A stretch of 64,000 nucleotides of DNA, from NCBI GenBank assembly GCA_963576725.1, contig OY755236.1, forward strand, positions 65,831,379-65,895,378, written 5' to 3'. Below the pieces are notes generated by a model. The model was given only the letters and a program-made list of their open reading frames with translations. It was not told where the DNA came from and did not search any database. Of the stretch, positions 25,501-31,494 are shown one piece after another. Origin of the DNA: Azorinus chamasolen (lineage: Eukaryota; Mollusca; Bivalvia; Cardiida; Solecurtidae). Both the position numbers and the translations under genes were made by a program. The stretch's first letter is position 1; each line of letters starts with the position of its first letter.

Positions 25501-26477
25501 TTACATCAAGTATTTGTGTTAAAGGCAGGTGGCTGCTTAAAGCAATGTGAAATACATGATCGTTCTGTTTTACTTTCACCTTGCTTTAAGCAGCCACCTG
25601 CCCTAAATACCAACTAATTAACACAATTTAGTGGCCTTTATAGAGAGGTTTTACTGTAATTATATAAACATAAATCGTGACGTGAGTCTATTCTGTTTGC
25701 AGGTCATCTACATCAGGTAAAGGGTTTAAACAGTTGGTACTTCGTGCATTGTGGACTTCATGTGATACTAGGCGCGTCCTGGATGACTTTCATTCTGTTT
25801 TAAGCAGTAACCTGCTTTAGTGATCTCTTTCGTTAGGCTCTACCAGGCAAAAGATCGGTATCATATAGTTTGTATACGATGTCTTTAATTGTTTATGACA
25901 CTATTAAAAGGTCAATATGAATAATGAACCTGAACCCGAACAGCATCCACCATTGTCCTGCCAAATGCGATCTGATATTTTGCAACCAGCCTGGTCCCAA
26001 ATGAGAGACCGAGTAGCTCGGAGTCTCATCAGAATCCAAATTGCTTGATACCCGCTCCAAATATTGTTTTGTCTCAAAAGCTTAATTGCATAAGATGTAA
26101 GTAAACTTTGGAACGTATCAAATTTCGTACACACATTATGTTTACGCAATCTTAAGGGTTAAAGAAGCAATAATATGCTGTGGGCGCTGATAGTCTGGGC
26201 GACAGACAGACAGACAGACAGACAGATGGACGAACGGGCTGAAACATAAAAACAGCCCTTAGCAACAACCTTTAGAATGGGATATCTCGTTTGGAATCTT
26301 TTATCAATGTGAGCATCGTGTCTGTACTAGTATCATGTCACAAACACACGCCTACAATAATTAAGAACTTAATTATTAATTCAACAAATCTAATGATAAC
26401 GGTACTTGAAAATATCAATGATTTACCGTAAGCTATGTAAAAGTGACAGAACAGCGTCAGCACAATACACGTGAGAG
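25..26477 (-). CDS. Secreted LU-LU-EGF multidomain protein, 12 exons, partial at both ends
   Basis: Hand-assembled model, transcribed right to left: exons 26427-26477, 24407-24486, 17957-18028, 16454-16580, 15469-15563, 13277-13342, 12107-12158, 10363-10524, 8169-8279, 5660-5767, 2080-2190, 25-135. All borders are AG/GT, all phases match, and the 1146 coding bases contain no stop. Domain order: hydrophobic signal-peptide core ending AYG; LU domain 1 with 10 cysteines ending KCCTTDVCN; LU domain 2 ending CFRCCTSDLCN; then five six-cysteine EGF domains. LU domains are extracellular three-finger folds used for ligand or receptor binding, so a secreted or cell-surface protein is inferred. No membrane anchor is visible because the 3' end lies left of base 1. 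The start-codon exon, which must end in phase 1, was not found to the right of 26477. Ligand and function are unknown. Confidence 0.85.
362..613 (+). mobile_element. TTAA MITE, family B
   Basis: Bounded by TTAA on both sides with short inverted ends (CCCTTTCCCT / AGGGAAAGGG). It has an internal palindrome around CTCCTATAGGAG flanked by GCAAACAGAGCAGACCC-like arms. The TTAA target and C/G-rich tips resemble non-autonomous piggyBac-type elements. No coding capacity. Confidence 0.75.
614..1178. other. Intron sequence, no clear feature
   Basis: AT-rich. It contains only a short scrap of the TA-flanked family C (AAGCAACCACCTGC near 645) and simple AT runs. Confidence 0.5.
1179..1273. repeat. 19-bp minisatellite, 5 units
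   Basis: Five imperfect units of the type ACACGTGAATTACCATAGG; three of them contain CACGTG. Confidence 0.7.
1713..1958 (+). mobile_element. TTAA MITE, family F
   Basis: TTAA at both ends, with ends CTCTTTTGGCGCC and GGCGATGAAAGGG. An internal palindrome of CAGACACCGCC/GGCGGCGTCTG type surrounds AAGG. Further copies lie at 7080-7275 and 32587-32836. Confidence 0.7.
2080..2190 (-). CDS. LU-EGF gene exon: EGF domain 4
   Basis: A 111-bp phase 1-1 exon between TTTGTTTAG and AACC|GTTCGT. It encodes DPCNSAPCMHGGSC, then STIGTSYACHCSAGYSGTTC. It has all three Notch-type glycosylation consensuses. It is very similar to exon 25-135, including the unusual GTTCGT donor, which indicates a recent tandem exon duplication. 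Confidence 0.9.
2367..3935 (+). mobile_element. Element G carrying an inserted satellite element
   Basis: The flanks 2367-2547 and 3869-3935 are continuous with each other in the second copy at 42704-42947 (opposite strand). The present copy is therefore interrupted by 2548-3868. Family unknown; no ORF. Confidence 0.6.
2548..3868 (+). mobile_element. Pearl-like (Helentron-associated?) element with 155-bp tandem core
   Basis: The insertion is flanked by TAAT on each side. It consists of a 5' arm with TGTCTCCCCTC, about seven tandem units of 154-156 bp each starting near AGGGCAATAACTCC (2688-3745), a GACA/GACG microsatellite (3754-3815) and a terminal hairpin GTCTCTCCCATA/TATGGGGGAGAC at 3835-3863. 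Arm, tandem core, microsatellite and 3' hairpin is the layout of bivalve pearl elements. Classification is by architecture only. Short ORFs across the units are by-products of the repeat. Confidence 0.55.
4196..4760 (-). pseudogene. mariner-family transposase relic
   Basis: On the minus strand, from right to left, the fragments VTEKNVAVVKLIKDAP, VRDRLIFQLFTDEHA and FDQDRLEIITGDESWIYNFE lie in different frames. TGDESWIY is the conserved block with the second catalytic Asp of mariner transposases, and the first fragment matches the N-terminal helix-turn-helix. Stops and frameshifts separate them. The relic lies in an intron of the LU-EGF gene. Confidence 0.7.
4884..5192. repeat. Head-to-head pair of tRNA-like sequences
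   Basis: Plus strand 4886-4958 has an A-box-like GGTCTAGTGGATAGG, a TTGCAAA anticodon-like loop and a B-box-like GGTTCGAATACC. Minus strand 5190-5121 has GTGGTGCAATG, CTTGCATGC and GAGTTCGATTC. Both look derived from a tRNA with a TGC anticodon. Stems are imperfect, so functional tRNAs are not supported. The AT-rich spacer holds nothing recognisable. It could be one element with tRNA-like termini or two SINE heads. Confidence 0.45.
5193..5659. other. Intron sequence, no clear feature
   Basis: No repeats, domains or splice-flanked ORF seen. Confidence 0.4.
5660..5767 (-). CDS. LU-EGF gene exon: EGF domain 3
   Basis: A 108-bp phase 1-1 exon between CGTTTTTCAG and ACAG|GTAATG. It encodes NACNSNPCNHGSC then SNNGNDYKCTCNTGYTGKQC. 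The O-glucose consensus (CNSNPC) and the O-GlcNAc-type motif (CNTGYTGKQC) are present. The loop between cysteines two and three is one residue short of the O-fucose consensus. Confidence 0.9.
5971..6085. repeat. Inverted repeat, about 45-bp arms
   Basis: GTTGTCTTTTAAGATCACAT with the following bases is matched by its reverse complement ending at 6085. The loop contains several GAGCC units. Probably a hairpin MITE. Confidence 0.6.
6350..6527. mobile_element. TA-flanked MITE, pogo/Tigger-like termini
   Basis: Terminal inverted repeats CAGTGAAGCTCACTTATAAC at both ends, flanked by TA. The interior repeats TTTCGTTATATCCAA. CAGTG termini with a TA target fit the pogo/Tigger group of Tc1/mariner elements. 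Confidence 0.7.
6600..6912. repeat. 60-65-bp minisatellite, 5 units
   Basis: Nearly identical units containing TTCAACGGAATGTTTGGC and TTAGACAAACACAGTAGGAT. Two unit lengths alternate through presence or absence of TACTG. The open frame through it is an artefact of unit lengths divisible by three. Confidence 0.85.
7080..7275 (+). mobile_element. TTAA MITE, family F
   Basis: TTAACTCATTTGATGCC at the left and GCAGCGAAAGAATTAA at the right, with the internal palindrome GAGACGCCGAGC/CAGCGCCTCATC. A diverged relative of 1713-1958. Confidence 0.6.
7276..7690. other. Intron sequence, no clear feature
   Basis: AT-rich; nothing recognisable. Confidence 0.4.
7691..7945. repeat. 85-bp minisatellite, 3 units
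   Basis: Units contain GCGTATTTTGATATTGAAC and GTAGGTTGCGCAAACAG. The several overlapping ORFs on the minus strand are repeat artefacts. Confidence 0.85.
8169..8279 (-). CDS. LU-EGF gene exon: EGF domain 2
   Basis: A 111-bp phase 1-1 exon between TTGATTCAG and TATA|GTATGT. It encodes DLCQSMPCQHGGSC and a C-terminal half ending CHCPANYTGTDC, giving six cysteines. It matches the O-glucose (CQSMPC) and O-fucose (CQHGGSC) consensuses; the O-GlcNAc motif is imperfect (N replaces G). Confidence 0.9.
8816..9285. mobile_element. Fragments of TA family C and TTAA family B
   Basis: 8816-8930 has the family C palindrome arms (GCAGGACAAAA / TTAAGCAACCACCTG). 9094-9285 is a decayed family B copy in reverse orientation, starting TTAACCATTTCCTTG. 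The 128-codon ORF across it is not coding-like. Confidence 0.5.
9362..9690 (+). pseudogene. Tc1-family transposase relic (N-terminal part)
   Basis: Reading across frames gives GRLTEIQRGQAIALL, IERLVRYRRETGTVADRP, RSERPVTTR and AIRFAHLRNHHLTATQ. Together these are the paired-like helix-turn-helix region of Tc1-type transposases, including the TG-x-V-x-DRPRS hinge. At least two frameshifts; no DDE core follows. Confidence 0.7.
9985..10090. mobile_element. Palindromic MITE, family E
   Basis: AAACAGCTTGGATCCAGGGG and TCGGAGTCCAAACTGTTTG form the outer arms around GACGCCGAGTAACTTGGCGTC. Similar copies occur near 26000-26060, 32070-32250 (two), 35540-35640, 41190-41260 and 41495-41560. Confidence 0.6.
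10363..10524 (-). CDS. LU-EGF gene exon: end of LU domain 2 plus EGF domain 1
   Basis: A 162-bp phase 1-1 exon between TTCATTTCAG and ATAC|GTACGT. It begins CFRCCTSDLCND, the LU C-terminus, which has one extra cysteine compared with LU 1. It runs directly into an EGF domain: SHCLSSPCGHGIC then RDNGNSYTCACDTGYIGSHC. Having two domain types on one exon makes an exon-prediction artefact unlikely. CLSSPC matches the O-glucose consensus C-x-S-x-P-C. Confidence 0.85.
10555..11645. repeat. About 30-bp minisatellite interrupted by a SINE
   Basis: Degenerate units of the type GTACTGAAGCTGACATCAAT plus GTGGCCTTGTGT run from 10555 to 10985 and resume from 11278 to 11645, split by the SINE at 11060-11269. 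ORFs here are repeat artefacts. Confidence 0.75.
11060..11269 (-). mobile_element. tRNA-derived SINE
   Basis: On the minus strand the head begins GGAGTGGTGGTCCAGTGG (A box) with B box GGTCGAATCC. The tail contains CACCCAGGTGCATAAAATGG and ACCTGTGAGGGAAATAAGCC, a central domain shared with the SINE at 55441-55606 and known from mollusc SINEs. Confidence 0.7.
11646..12090. repeat. About 76-bp minisatellite, 5-6 units
   Basis: Units contain CAGCAAACATGTTATTGTTG, CTGGCCATTCCGTTA and AGAAAACAGTATAATA, and decay towards the right end. The array abuts the 12107-12158 exon donor side. Confidence 0.8.
12107..12158 (-). CDS. LU-EGF gene exon: third part of LU domain 2
   Basis: A 52-bp exon (phase 0 in, phase 1 out) between TTATATAG and a perfect GTAAGT donor. 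It encodes MCTAVSTVVGKKRSSSD. This aligns with QCGTPVPLGKRSSD in the corresponding exon of LU domain 1, including the basic/serine stretch. LU domain 2 therefore has one more intron than LU domain 1. Confidence 0.7.
12159..13276. other. Intron with a family C fragment
   Basis: 12215-12340 holds family C palindrome arms (TTGCTTAATGCAGGGCAAAG ... GTCCTGCATAAAGTTGCCACC). The rest shows no repeat or conserved motif. An 85-codon ORF at 12629-12886 is not recognisable. Confidence 0.45.
13277..13342 (-). CDS. LU-EGF gene exon: middle of LU domain 2
   Basis: A 66-bp phase 0-0 exon between TTTAATAG and AAACAG|GTGAGA. It encodes FCALNEDVKHPGVFTTTCEG then KQ. Length, phase and cysteine positions match the middle exon of LU domain 1 (17957-18028). 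Alone it would be too short to trust; its phase and homology inside the model support it. Confidence 0.7.
13381..13586. mobile_element. TA-flanked MITE, family C
   Basis: Ends CAGTAAAACCTCCCTAAAC and GTTTAGAGAGGTTTTACTG, flanked by TA. The interior has GCAGCTTAATACAGGGC / CCTGCATTAAGCAGCC arms. TA target and CAGT termini fit Tc1/mariner-type MITEs. Confidence 0.8.
13692..13866. repeat. 42-bp minisatellite, 4 perfect units
   Basis: Unit ATTGCACGAGGTCAGAGATG plus AGCAGACAAATCTTCCGCCACT. Perfect identity implies recent expansion. The frame reads LLHEVRDEQTNLPP repeats, but no gene context supports translation. Confidence 0.85.
13880..14727. other. Intron, scraps of family E only
   Basis: 13885-13950 resembles a family E arm (AGATCCAAATGGG ... 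AGGAGCCAAACGAGTTAA). The rest is not recognisable. Confidence 0.4.
14831..15081 (-). mobile_element. TTAA MITE, family A
   Basis: Ends TAAACCCTTTACTCCATG and GTTTATGGAGTAATGGGTTA. The GCAAACAGAGCAGACCCTC / GGTCTACTCTGTTTGC inner arms surround a GGCTCCAACAGGACC core. Family C scrap lies just upstream (14737-14812). Confidence 0.7.
15469..15563 (-). CDS. LU-EGF gene exon: start of LU domain 2
   Basis: A 95-bp exon (phase 1 in, phase 0 out; CTTCTAG acceptor, GACGAG|GTAAAT donor). It encodes a short linker GFAGPRGPL, then CFNCPLQQHPDDC and EHITICGRDE. It is the counterpart of exon 24407-24486, with the same split point after the acidic residue preceding cysteine five. Confidence 0.85.
15796..16002. 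mobile_element. TA-flanked MITE, family C, with perfect inner hairpin
   Basis: Ends CAGTAAAACCTCTCTATAAC and TTATAGAGAGGTTTTACTG flanked by TA. The centre AAGGTGAAAGTAAAACAG ... CTGTTTTACTTTCACCTT around CTCCTATAGGAG is close to perfect. Confidence 0.85.
16144..16380 (-). mobile_element. TTAA MITE, family A (ends mutated)
   Basis: TCAACCCTTTACTC ... ATAAAGGGTCAA. The interior shows the family palindrome CTCCTATAGGAGCCGTCTG and the GCCATGACAGAAACTCCAG block. Confidence 0.65.
16454..16580 (-). CDS. LU-EGF gene exon: end of LU domain 1
   Basis: A 127-bp exon (phase 0 in, phase 1 out; ATTTCCAG acceptor, ACAG|GTATGT donor). It encodes QCGTPVPLGKRSSDMNED and ends SDKCCTTDVCNVVIGQST. The CC-x2-D-x-CN signature is the diagnostic C-terminus of LU domains. 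Confidence 0.85.
16722..16959 (+). mobile_element. TTAA MITE, family B
   Basis: TTAACCCTTTCCCTCATATA ... CATAGAACAGGGAAAGGG then TTAA. Well preserved, 84 bp of spacer from exon 16454-16580 not counting its own ends. Confidence 0.8.
16960..17215. mobile_element. Fragments of families E and A
   Basis: 16975-17030 is a family E half arm. 17030-17213 is a family A interior with GCAAACAGAGCAGACCC / CTCTTTGCAAAGGCG. Confidence 0.5.
17957..18028 (-). CDS. LU-EGF gene exon: middle of LU domain 1
   Basis: A 72-bp phase 0-0 exon between GATGTTTCAG and ACG|GTAAGT. It encodes QCYGQMKVSTDGF then VKYNLGCRDST, supplying LU cysteines five and six and the typical G-x-x-x-Y-x-x-GC pattern. The intron on its 5' side is 6.4 kb and contains the 32-bp satellite, the Penelope-like fragment and the foldback element. 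Confidence 0.8.
18165..21515. repeat. 32-bp satellite, about 105 units, intronic
   Basis: Consensus TTTATATATTGAGCTACC plus ACCTGACTTAACCC. Over most of the array two variants alternate, TTAATCCTTTATATATTG and TTAACCCTTCATATATTG, giving a 64-bp higher-order period. Other variants cluster locally (ACTTTACTTAACCC, AGCTTCCACC). The array lies in the 6.4-kb intron of the LU-EGF gene. No spacers of unique sequence, so it is not CRISPR-like. Confidence 0.95.
21739..22470 (+). pseudogene. Penelope-like retroelement, 3' fragment with GIY-YIG endonuclease
   Basis: The open frame (about 21739-22265) starts inside the reverse transcriptase C-terminus (LFHKIKANLSILHTDSN) and continues NLKKLLTRAKF. It then has a zinc-binding CNKSNCSLCQHI motif and a GIY-YIG-type block (NVLYVLTCTGCREFYIGQTG, LRTRRTIH, EHLEKC). 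This order is typical of Penelope-like elements. The 5' side is cut at a TA run at 21724-21738. The 154-codon ORF itself has no stop. The tail includes CTGATGA and GAAACGCGTC at 22408-22430. Confidence 0.85.
22484..22523. repeat. (TA)n microsatellite
   Basis: About 20 TA units just downstream of the Penelope-like fragment; another short TA run precedes it. Confidence 0.9.
22914..24343. mobile_element. Foldback (long terminal inverted repeat) element
   Basis: The outer tips CCACAGGGCACCGTCACAA (left) and TTGTGACGGTGCCCTGTGG (right) begin arms of several hundred bases. Matching blocks include GACAAGGGGTCGAACTTCC and GAAACGACCTCGCAACC. The left arm carries a further insertion at about 23045-23425. 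Arms diverge by scattered substitutions. No transposase. ORFs in it are incidental. Confidence 0.8.
23268..23412. repeat. Long near-perfect hairpin, about 68-bp stem
   Basis: GTACTCGTCTTACTACCAAA onwards is repeated as reverse complement ending at 23412. The loop is near CGTCTTCGGTCATG. It lies inside the left arm of the foldback element and may be a separate nested MITE. Confidence 0.8.
24407..24486 (-). CDS. LU-EGF gene exon: first third of LU domain 1
   Basis: An 80-bp exon (phase 1 in, phase 0 out). It encodes GDLKCLSCDAVESPTFC followed by NTIKRCAQHE. The opening C-x2-C and the spaced third and fourth cysteines are the standard start of an LU domain. The acceptor is strong (CTTAATCAG). 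The donor GAG|GTTTTG is weak but keeps phase with exon 17957-18028, which begins QCYGQ. The exon lies only about 60 bp from a 1.4-kb foldback element. Confidence 0.75.
24513..24928. mobile_element. TA-flanked MITE, family D, with nested TTAA MITE
   Basis: The outer element has ends CAGTCAAACCTCAATTGTTC and TATTCGAGTGATTACTG flanked by TA. A TTAA-flanked element at 24569-24818 (internal CTTCTATAGGAGCTCTC palindrome) sits inside it. The order of insertion is therefore D first, then TTAA. Confidence 0.65.
24929..25468. other. Intron, no clear feature
   Basis: A weak family A-like half arm near 25270-25330; otherwise nothing seen. Confidence 0.4.
25469..25658. mobile_element. TA-flanked MITE, family C
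   Basis: CAGTAAAACCTCTCTATAAC ... TTATAGAGAGGTTTTACTG flanked by TA, with arms GCAGGTGGCTGCTTAAAG / CTTTAAGCAGCCACCTGCC. Confidence 0.85.
25659..26426. other. Intron with family A/E scraps and a GACA run
   Basis: 25680-25735 family A end. 25985-26060 family E palindrome (GAGACCGAGTAGCTCGGAGTCTC). 26200-26226 (GACA)n. Confidence 0.5.
26427..26477 (-). CDS. LU-EGF gene exon: signal peptide core
   Basis: A 51-bp exon that follows the acceptor TTTATTTCAG and ends at TACG|GTAAAT. It starts with the last two bases of a split codon and ends in phase 1. The reading LTCIVLTLFCHFYIAYG is a signal-peptide hydrophobic core with a small-residue cleavage region. The joined codon G|GA gives Gly at the junction with the next exon, so the mature protein probably begins near GDLKCLSC. 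No in-frame ATG occurs before an upstream stop, so Met must come from an earlier exon. Confidence 0.7.
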
Positions 26478-26769
26478 CTGAAATAAACAAAGTCGTGTTA
26501 CAAAATATTATACCTCGTTTGGTATAGATCTAGACATATAATTACAGCAGAACCTCTCTAAAGCGACTACTTAATGAATAAGTATGGGTATCTCTAAAAG
26601 TACATGGTTGCTTAATGCAGGACGAAAGTAATTAATAAACATCTATGAGAGCTTTCTTCATAACTTTCGCTCTGCAAAATTGTGTACTGAAAAGTTATAT
26701 ATAGAGATATAACAGGTCATAAATAAAGAATGTGTATTATATGTTCATTTCCAAATATTACCTTTTGTA

Positions 26770-27640
26770 GGTTTTGCCGTATTCGCTGTGTAAAATACGA
26801 CGTCTAGCTACATTATCAATTACATGTAAAGCTTTTGCAGCATTCACTCTGTACAATACGACTTGTAGATACATTACCTCTTACAGGTTTTGCAGCATTC
26901 ACTCTGCACAACAACTACCTATAGCTACATTACCTATTACAGGTTTTGCAGCATTTATTCTGTATAATAACGCCCTATAGCTACATTACCTACTACAGGT
27001 TTTGCAGCATTTACTATGCACAACAACGACATATAGCTACATTACCTATTACAGTTTTTGAAGCATTTATTCTGCACAACAACGACATATAGCTACATTA
27101 CCTATTACAGTTTTTGAAGCATTTATTCTTCACAACAACGACATATAGCTACATTACCTATTACAGGTTTTGAAGCATTTACTCTGCACAACATCGACCT
27201 ATAGCTACATTACCTATTACAGGTTTTGAAGCATTTACTCTGCACAACATCGACCTATAGCTACATTACCTATTCAGGTTTTACTGCATTTATTCTGTAT
27301 AATAACGACGTGTAGATACATTACCTATTACAGGTTTTACTGCATTTATTCTGTATAATAACGACGTGTAGCTACATTGCATATTACAGGTTTTACTGCA
27401 TTTATTCTGTATAATAACGACGTGTAGCTACACTACCTATTACAGGTTTTGCCATATTCGCTGTGTAAAATACGACGTCTAGCTACATTACCAATTGCAT
27501 GTAAAGCTTTTGCAGCATTCACTCTGTACAATACAACTTGTAGATACATTACCTATTTTAGGCTTCACCTCCCTTTAGAATTTACTGCATTCACCCTGTA
27601 CAATAACGACGTGTAGCTACATTACATATTCCTTTTGGCT
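26770..27640. repeat. 56-57-bp minisatellite, about 15 units
   Basis: Units contain TAGCTACATTACCTATTACA, GGTTTTGAAGCATTTACTCT and GCACAACATCGACC variants. First and last units share the rarer TACGACGTCTAGCTAC form. A family C scrap (CAGCAGAACCTCTCTAAAGC) precedes at 26546-26680. Confidence 0.85.
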
Positions 27641-27744
27641 AATTAACCCGCTAACCCCTATTAGATATATACAAAAAACACTTGTCCAGATGAGAATTTG
27701 GAACCCATCCATGTAACATGTGAGGGGTCCCTGCAAAAACATAT

Positions 27745-27971
27745 CGCGATTATTCGAACACTAAAAAACAATCGCGATTATTCGAACACTCAAATACGTA
27801 TTATTATTGATCTTCAAGACAGGTGGCAGCTTTATGAAGGGTGAAAGTCATGCAAGAAGCTCCCCTATGAGATTTCTACATGACTTCCACCCTGCATTAA
27901 GCAGCCACCTGCCTATAAAGGTCTAAATTCTTCTTTTATTATTCTTCGAATTATCGAGATTTGACTGTATT
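27745..27971. mobile_element. TA-flanked MITE, family D
   Basis: ATTATTCGAACACTCAAATA at left and TCGAATTATCGAGATTTGAC then TGTA at right. Inner arms are GACAGGTGGCAGCTTTATG / CATTAAGCAGCCACCTGCC. Confidence 0.7.
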
Positions 27972-28189
27972 GTGGTGAACACCTGTAGATCTAATAATGA
28001 AATGAAAATGCTTGAACTAGTTGCAACATTATTTAGCTTTTCAGCTAATTCATTCCAATGGTTTGACCAAATAGCTCACAGTACATGTTCTACTTTGAAT
28101 CGGATAAAGTCAGTCAAACTTACTACTAACATCAAATATGTTTCTGCCAAACCTGCTCGCTTATGCTTATGGAACTAGATCTAGATTTA

Positions 28190-30512
28190 CGCCGTTTCAA
28201 ATAATGCTTAAAGCACTCGAAGAGCGACCAAACGTGATGCATAATCACATGAACACAAATAAAAACAAGTACGACTAAGAAAGTGACACGGAGTCAGCCC
28301 GACATTCGAGTGACGCCTTAAAGAGGTCAGTAAACTGGAATACAATTGTAGTTTGGTTAACGAAAAGTACTAGGATGTAGTAATAATATACAAATAATCA
28401 TTTAAAATTGCGAAAGTTTGATGCTCAGTTTTTGATGTTGCTGATGTTATTTTCCCGCGTAGTTGGCAACGTTCGTGTGCGTTTGTTCTTTCACAAATTA
28501 TTTCTGAAAAGCTTTATAAAATGGTCCTGTATTTATTTAGAGGATATGACACATTTTCAAAAGACGAGTTATTTATAGACATATTACCTTTAACTCGGAT
28601 ATACAGGGTACTATAAATAAACATATTTATAACTACATTTACCTCGAATATACAGAGTAGTATAAGTATACATACGTATAATTACCTTTTACTCGGATAA
28701 ACAGGGTAGTATAGATATGGTAAGAATGGTAATATTCTATAAATTCTACTGGCATCGTACGGAAAAGTGACGGAGGCTTAAGGAAACTCTCGAATGAAAA
28801 GTTCCCCGCATCAACTTTTCAGCATCAACTTTTCAGTATTAATGCTACGGTTACGTGATCACATGGCTGTGCGATATATACCCAAACAATTAACCTACAT
28901 GTTGTCGGTAATGTTCGACCTAACACTATATGAATATTTCCCCTTTTTCCGTAAGCAATTTTTATCTTTCCGAATACACACTTGAAGAATGCGCTACTAC
29001 AACTGTAGTTGGTTTTAGGGTGGTTTTTTTTCATTTATTTTTAATACATATGACATTTTTTAATCTTTTGGGCAAGGGGACGCATTCTTTCCACGAAAAA
29101 ACCGTTTGTGTGAATTTTGTACTGTGGAACTTGTCTTAGACAAAAGATATTAACAACGTATACTAGATGTAATCAAGCAACTCTGCTTATGGCGACCTAT
29201 TGTACACATCACGACTTTTCTATTTATCTAAGCAGGAGGCCGTTCTTTAACAAAGTAACGAATATAATGAGAAATAAATTCAGAATAAAAGATACATATT
29301 TTCGGGAACAAGTGTTGCCTTACTTCAATTGGGAGAACCCATGACCTCTCTCCTACTATAGAGTCAGCGACACAATCCACTAGGTTATTGTGTCAGCACT
29401 GATATGTGTTACCGTGTGTAGCAATTTCATTTTATACATTCAACGGAAATTGCCGATTTCATTGACGAAAGTTGGTGGGAAGTGATGAGTGTCAGGTCAA
29501 ACCTTACCGATAATACCGTTATCCACGACATGACTCTTATTTACAATCAGCTTGGATCGTCGTTCCAGTCGGATCCATACTGTTTGCCACTTATCAAGTT
29601 TTTCCAAAAGCTTCTGGTCAAAATTGCACCAGATCCAGATTTGTTTTATTTACAGCGGGATAAGGACTACTTAAATCTCAGGTTTCTACGATCTGTCACA
29701 CACAGGTTTCTGCGATCTGGTCTCGTGTTCGACATGTTTCATATATACAAGTATAAAGACATATTCTGAAGTTCGCAAGAACATTCCATAACAACAACAT
29801 AACAACACCGAGAAACTCGCAATGAACTCGCTAGCACATCGTCAGATGTTTTGCAATGTATGCACGTAAGATATCTGCGGAAACGTTAAAAATACGTATG
29901 CATGCCCGGGAGTACATGGTACACTCGTGGTGCACCCTGCCCTCAACGGGATGAATGTTCGTTTAAGAATTGTAATGTCACACGAACACAGGCCGGCTTT
30001 TTGCCATTACAGAAACTGTAGAATCAGATATATTTAAGTCCACAGGCAAAACAGAGGCGATCCTAATCAGACACTTCATTCCATCTGACCCGGGTCTGCT
30101 CTCTTTAGGAAAGCATCAAAAGGGAGCGTGTATCAGGTAAAGGTGCCATTACATGATTAGGGACCCTTGCGATATATTCACGACATTCCCCGCTTTAAGA
30201 TTTCTGTAAGCTCTCGCTTACTTTTAAATCCATGTTAAAGTCCTTGTGCATCTATACTAATTAAAAAATCCTAACAATCCCTCGAGATCCCATGATATCC
30301 TTATATTATCCTAATGGACTCCCTGCTAAATTGCTCTTTTTATTAAAAATATACGCAGGCGACTTTTATGTTAGATGTAACCAAGACATTAATAATATTT
30401 CCTTCATGCTATATGTTATATGTACGCTCGTAAACTAAAATGTTTTCAGAAACATACTTACACATATGAACCATCGTTATTTCTACTGAACACCACGTTA
30501 TCAACAAATACA
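28190..30512. other. Intergenic, mostly featureless
   Basis: 28580-28720 holds three about 60-bp units (ACTCGGATATACAGGGTA). 29990-30150 is a degraded family A copy. ORFs of 60-95 codons, including 29482-29769, show no recognisable motif. The missing start-codon exon of the LU-EGF gene could be here, but I could not place it. Confidence 0.4.
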
Positions 30513-30690
30513 GTCTTGTCGTGCTATTTCACCTTGGGGTCATCTCAAAACAAATTATTTAATAGTAATCACCAAAACAAGCTTGTTGTCCTATTTCACT
30601 TCGGGGCCATCTCAAAGCAAACATTAAAAATCACAAAAACGCATGTCTCGCTGTTTCACTTTGGGTCCATGTCTGAGCAAATCTAGAAAG
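30513..30690. repeat. About 60-bp minisatellite, 3 units
   Basis: Units carry GCTATTTCACCTTGGGG-like and CATCTCAAAACAAA blocks. Confidence 0.6.
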
Positions 30691-31031
30691 CCAAAACACG
30701 AACATCGCTAACAGGCTCAAGAACAGTGTGCAAATATACCCCAGTTAAGAATAAGATAGGAATATTTATTAAAAAAAACAACAACAGTGGAGACCTCTAT
30801 TCAAGAAGATTTAATCGAATATCTTAACAACATAAATGTTGGGTTACACATTCCCCTCAGTGCAGGTTCAATGGGCTATCAATGTATTCCCCCAGCGTCT
30901 ACATACAGACTTTGCACTTATTACATGAGTGTAAGACAAAGATAAGAAGTTGCAAATATAGAACAGACAGTTATATCAGTTCAAAGTGGCGAAGTGTCAG
31001 TAGTCGCTATTCAAATATGTCCATCTCAGAC

Positions 31032-31230
31032 TTTAACCATTAACTTCATATAGGCGTATTTAATACCTTTGCAGAGTAGTCTCAGATCAGACAGTCCTGC
31101 TTGCTTATGGAAAATGCAGTTTCTGCCAGAGCCAACCATTCTTGTGTCTTCGCGTCGTTATGCAAATTCATTTAATTAATATTTATAATGTCACTATTTC
31201 TTACATGAATTATTGAGGCCTACGTATTGT
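31032..31230 (+). mobile_element. TTAA MITE family A, decayed
   Basis: TTAACCATTAACTTCATATA, CAGTTTCTGCCAGAGCC and TTATAATGTCACTATTTC follow the family A order; the right end is lost. Confidence 0.5.
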
Positions 31231-31494
31231 TCATTTTGCTGGTATACAGCTAATTAAAAGCTATTAATAACATGTGCAATGCCTAGCCTTTACCCTTATC
31301 ATGTTGAATCAAAGTTTTAATACTATTTATGTTAGTTCTTGTTTCTCATATCTTAATACTCACGTAGTATTGGCTAATGGCTATTAGTTGTAACTTTTTA
31401 TATGACTTGGAAACCGTGACAAAAAACCAACATGGGCAAAAAACCGGGCGGTGATGTAGAAAGTTAGGGGAAAATACATTCGATGGCATACTCC

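Noticed and set aside
29482..29769. 95-codon plus ORF
   Set aside because: No motif and no splice context; contains weak family E-like sequence (GGATCCATACTGTTTGCC).
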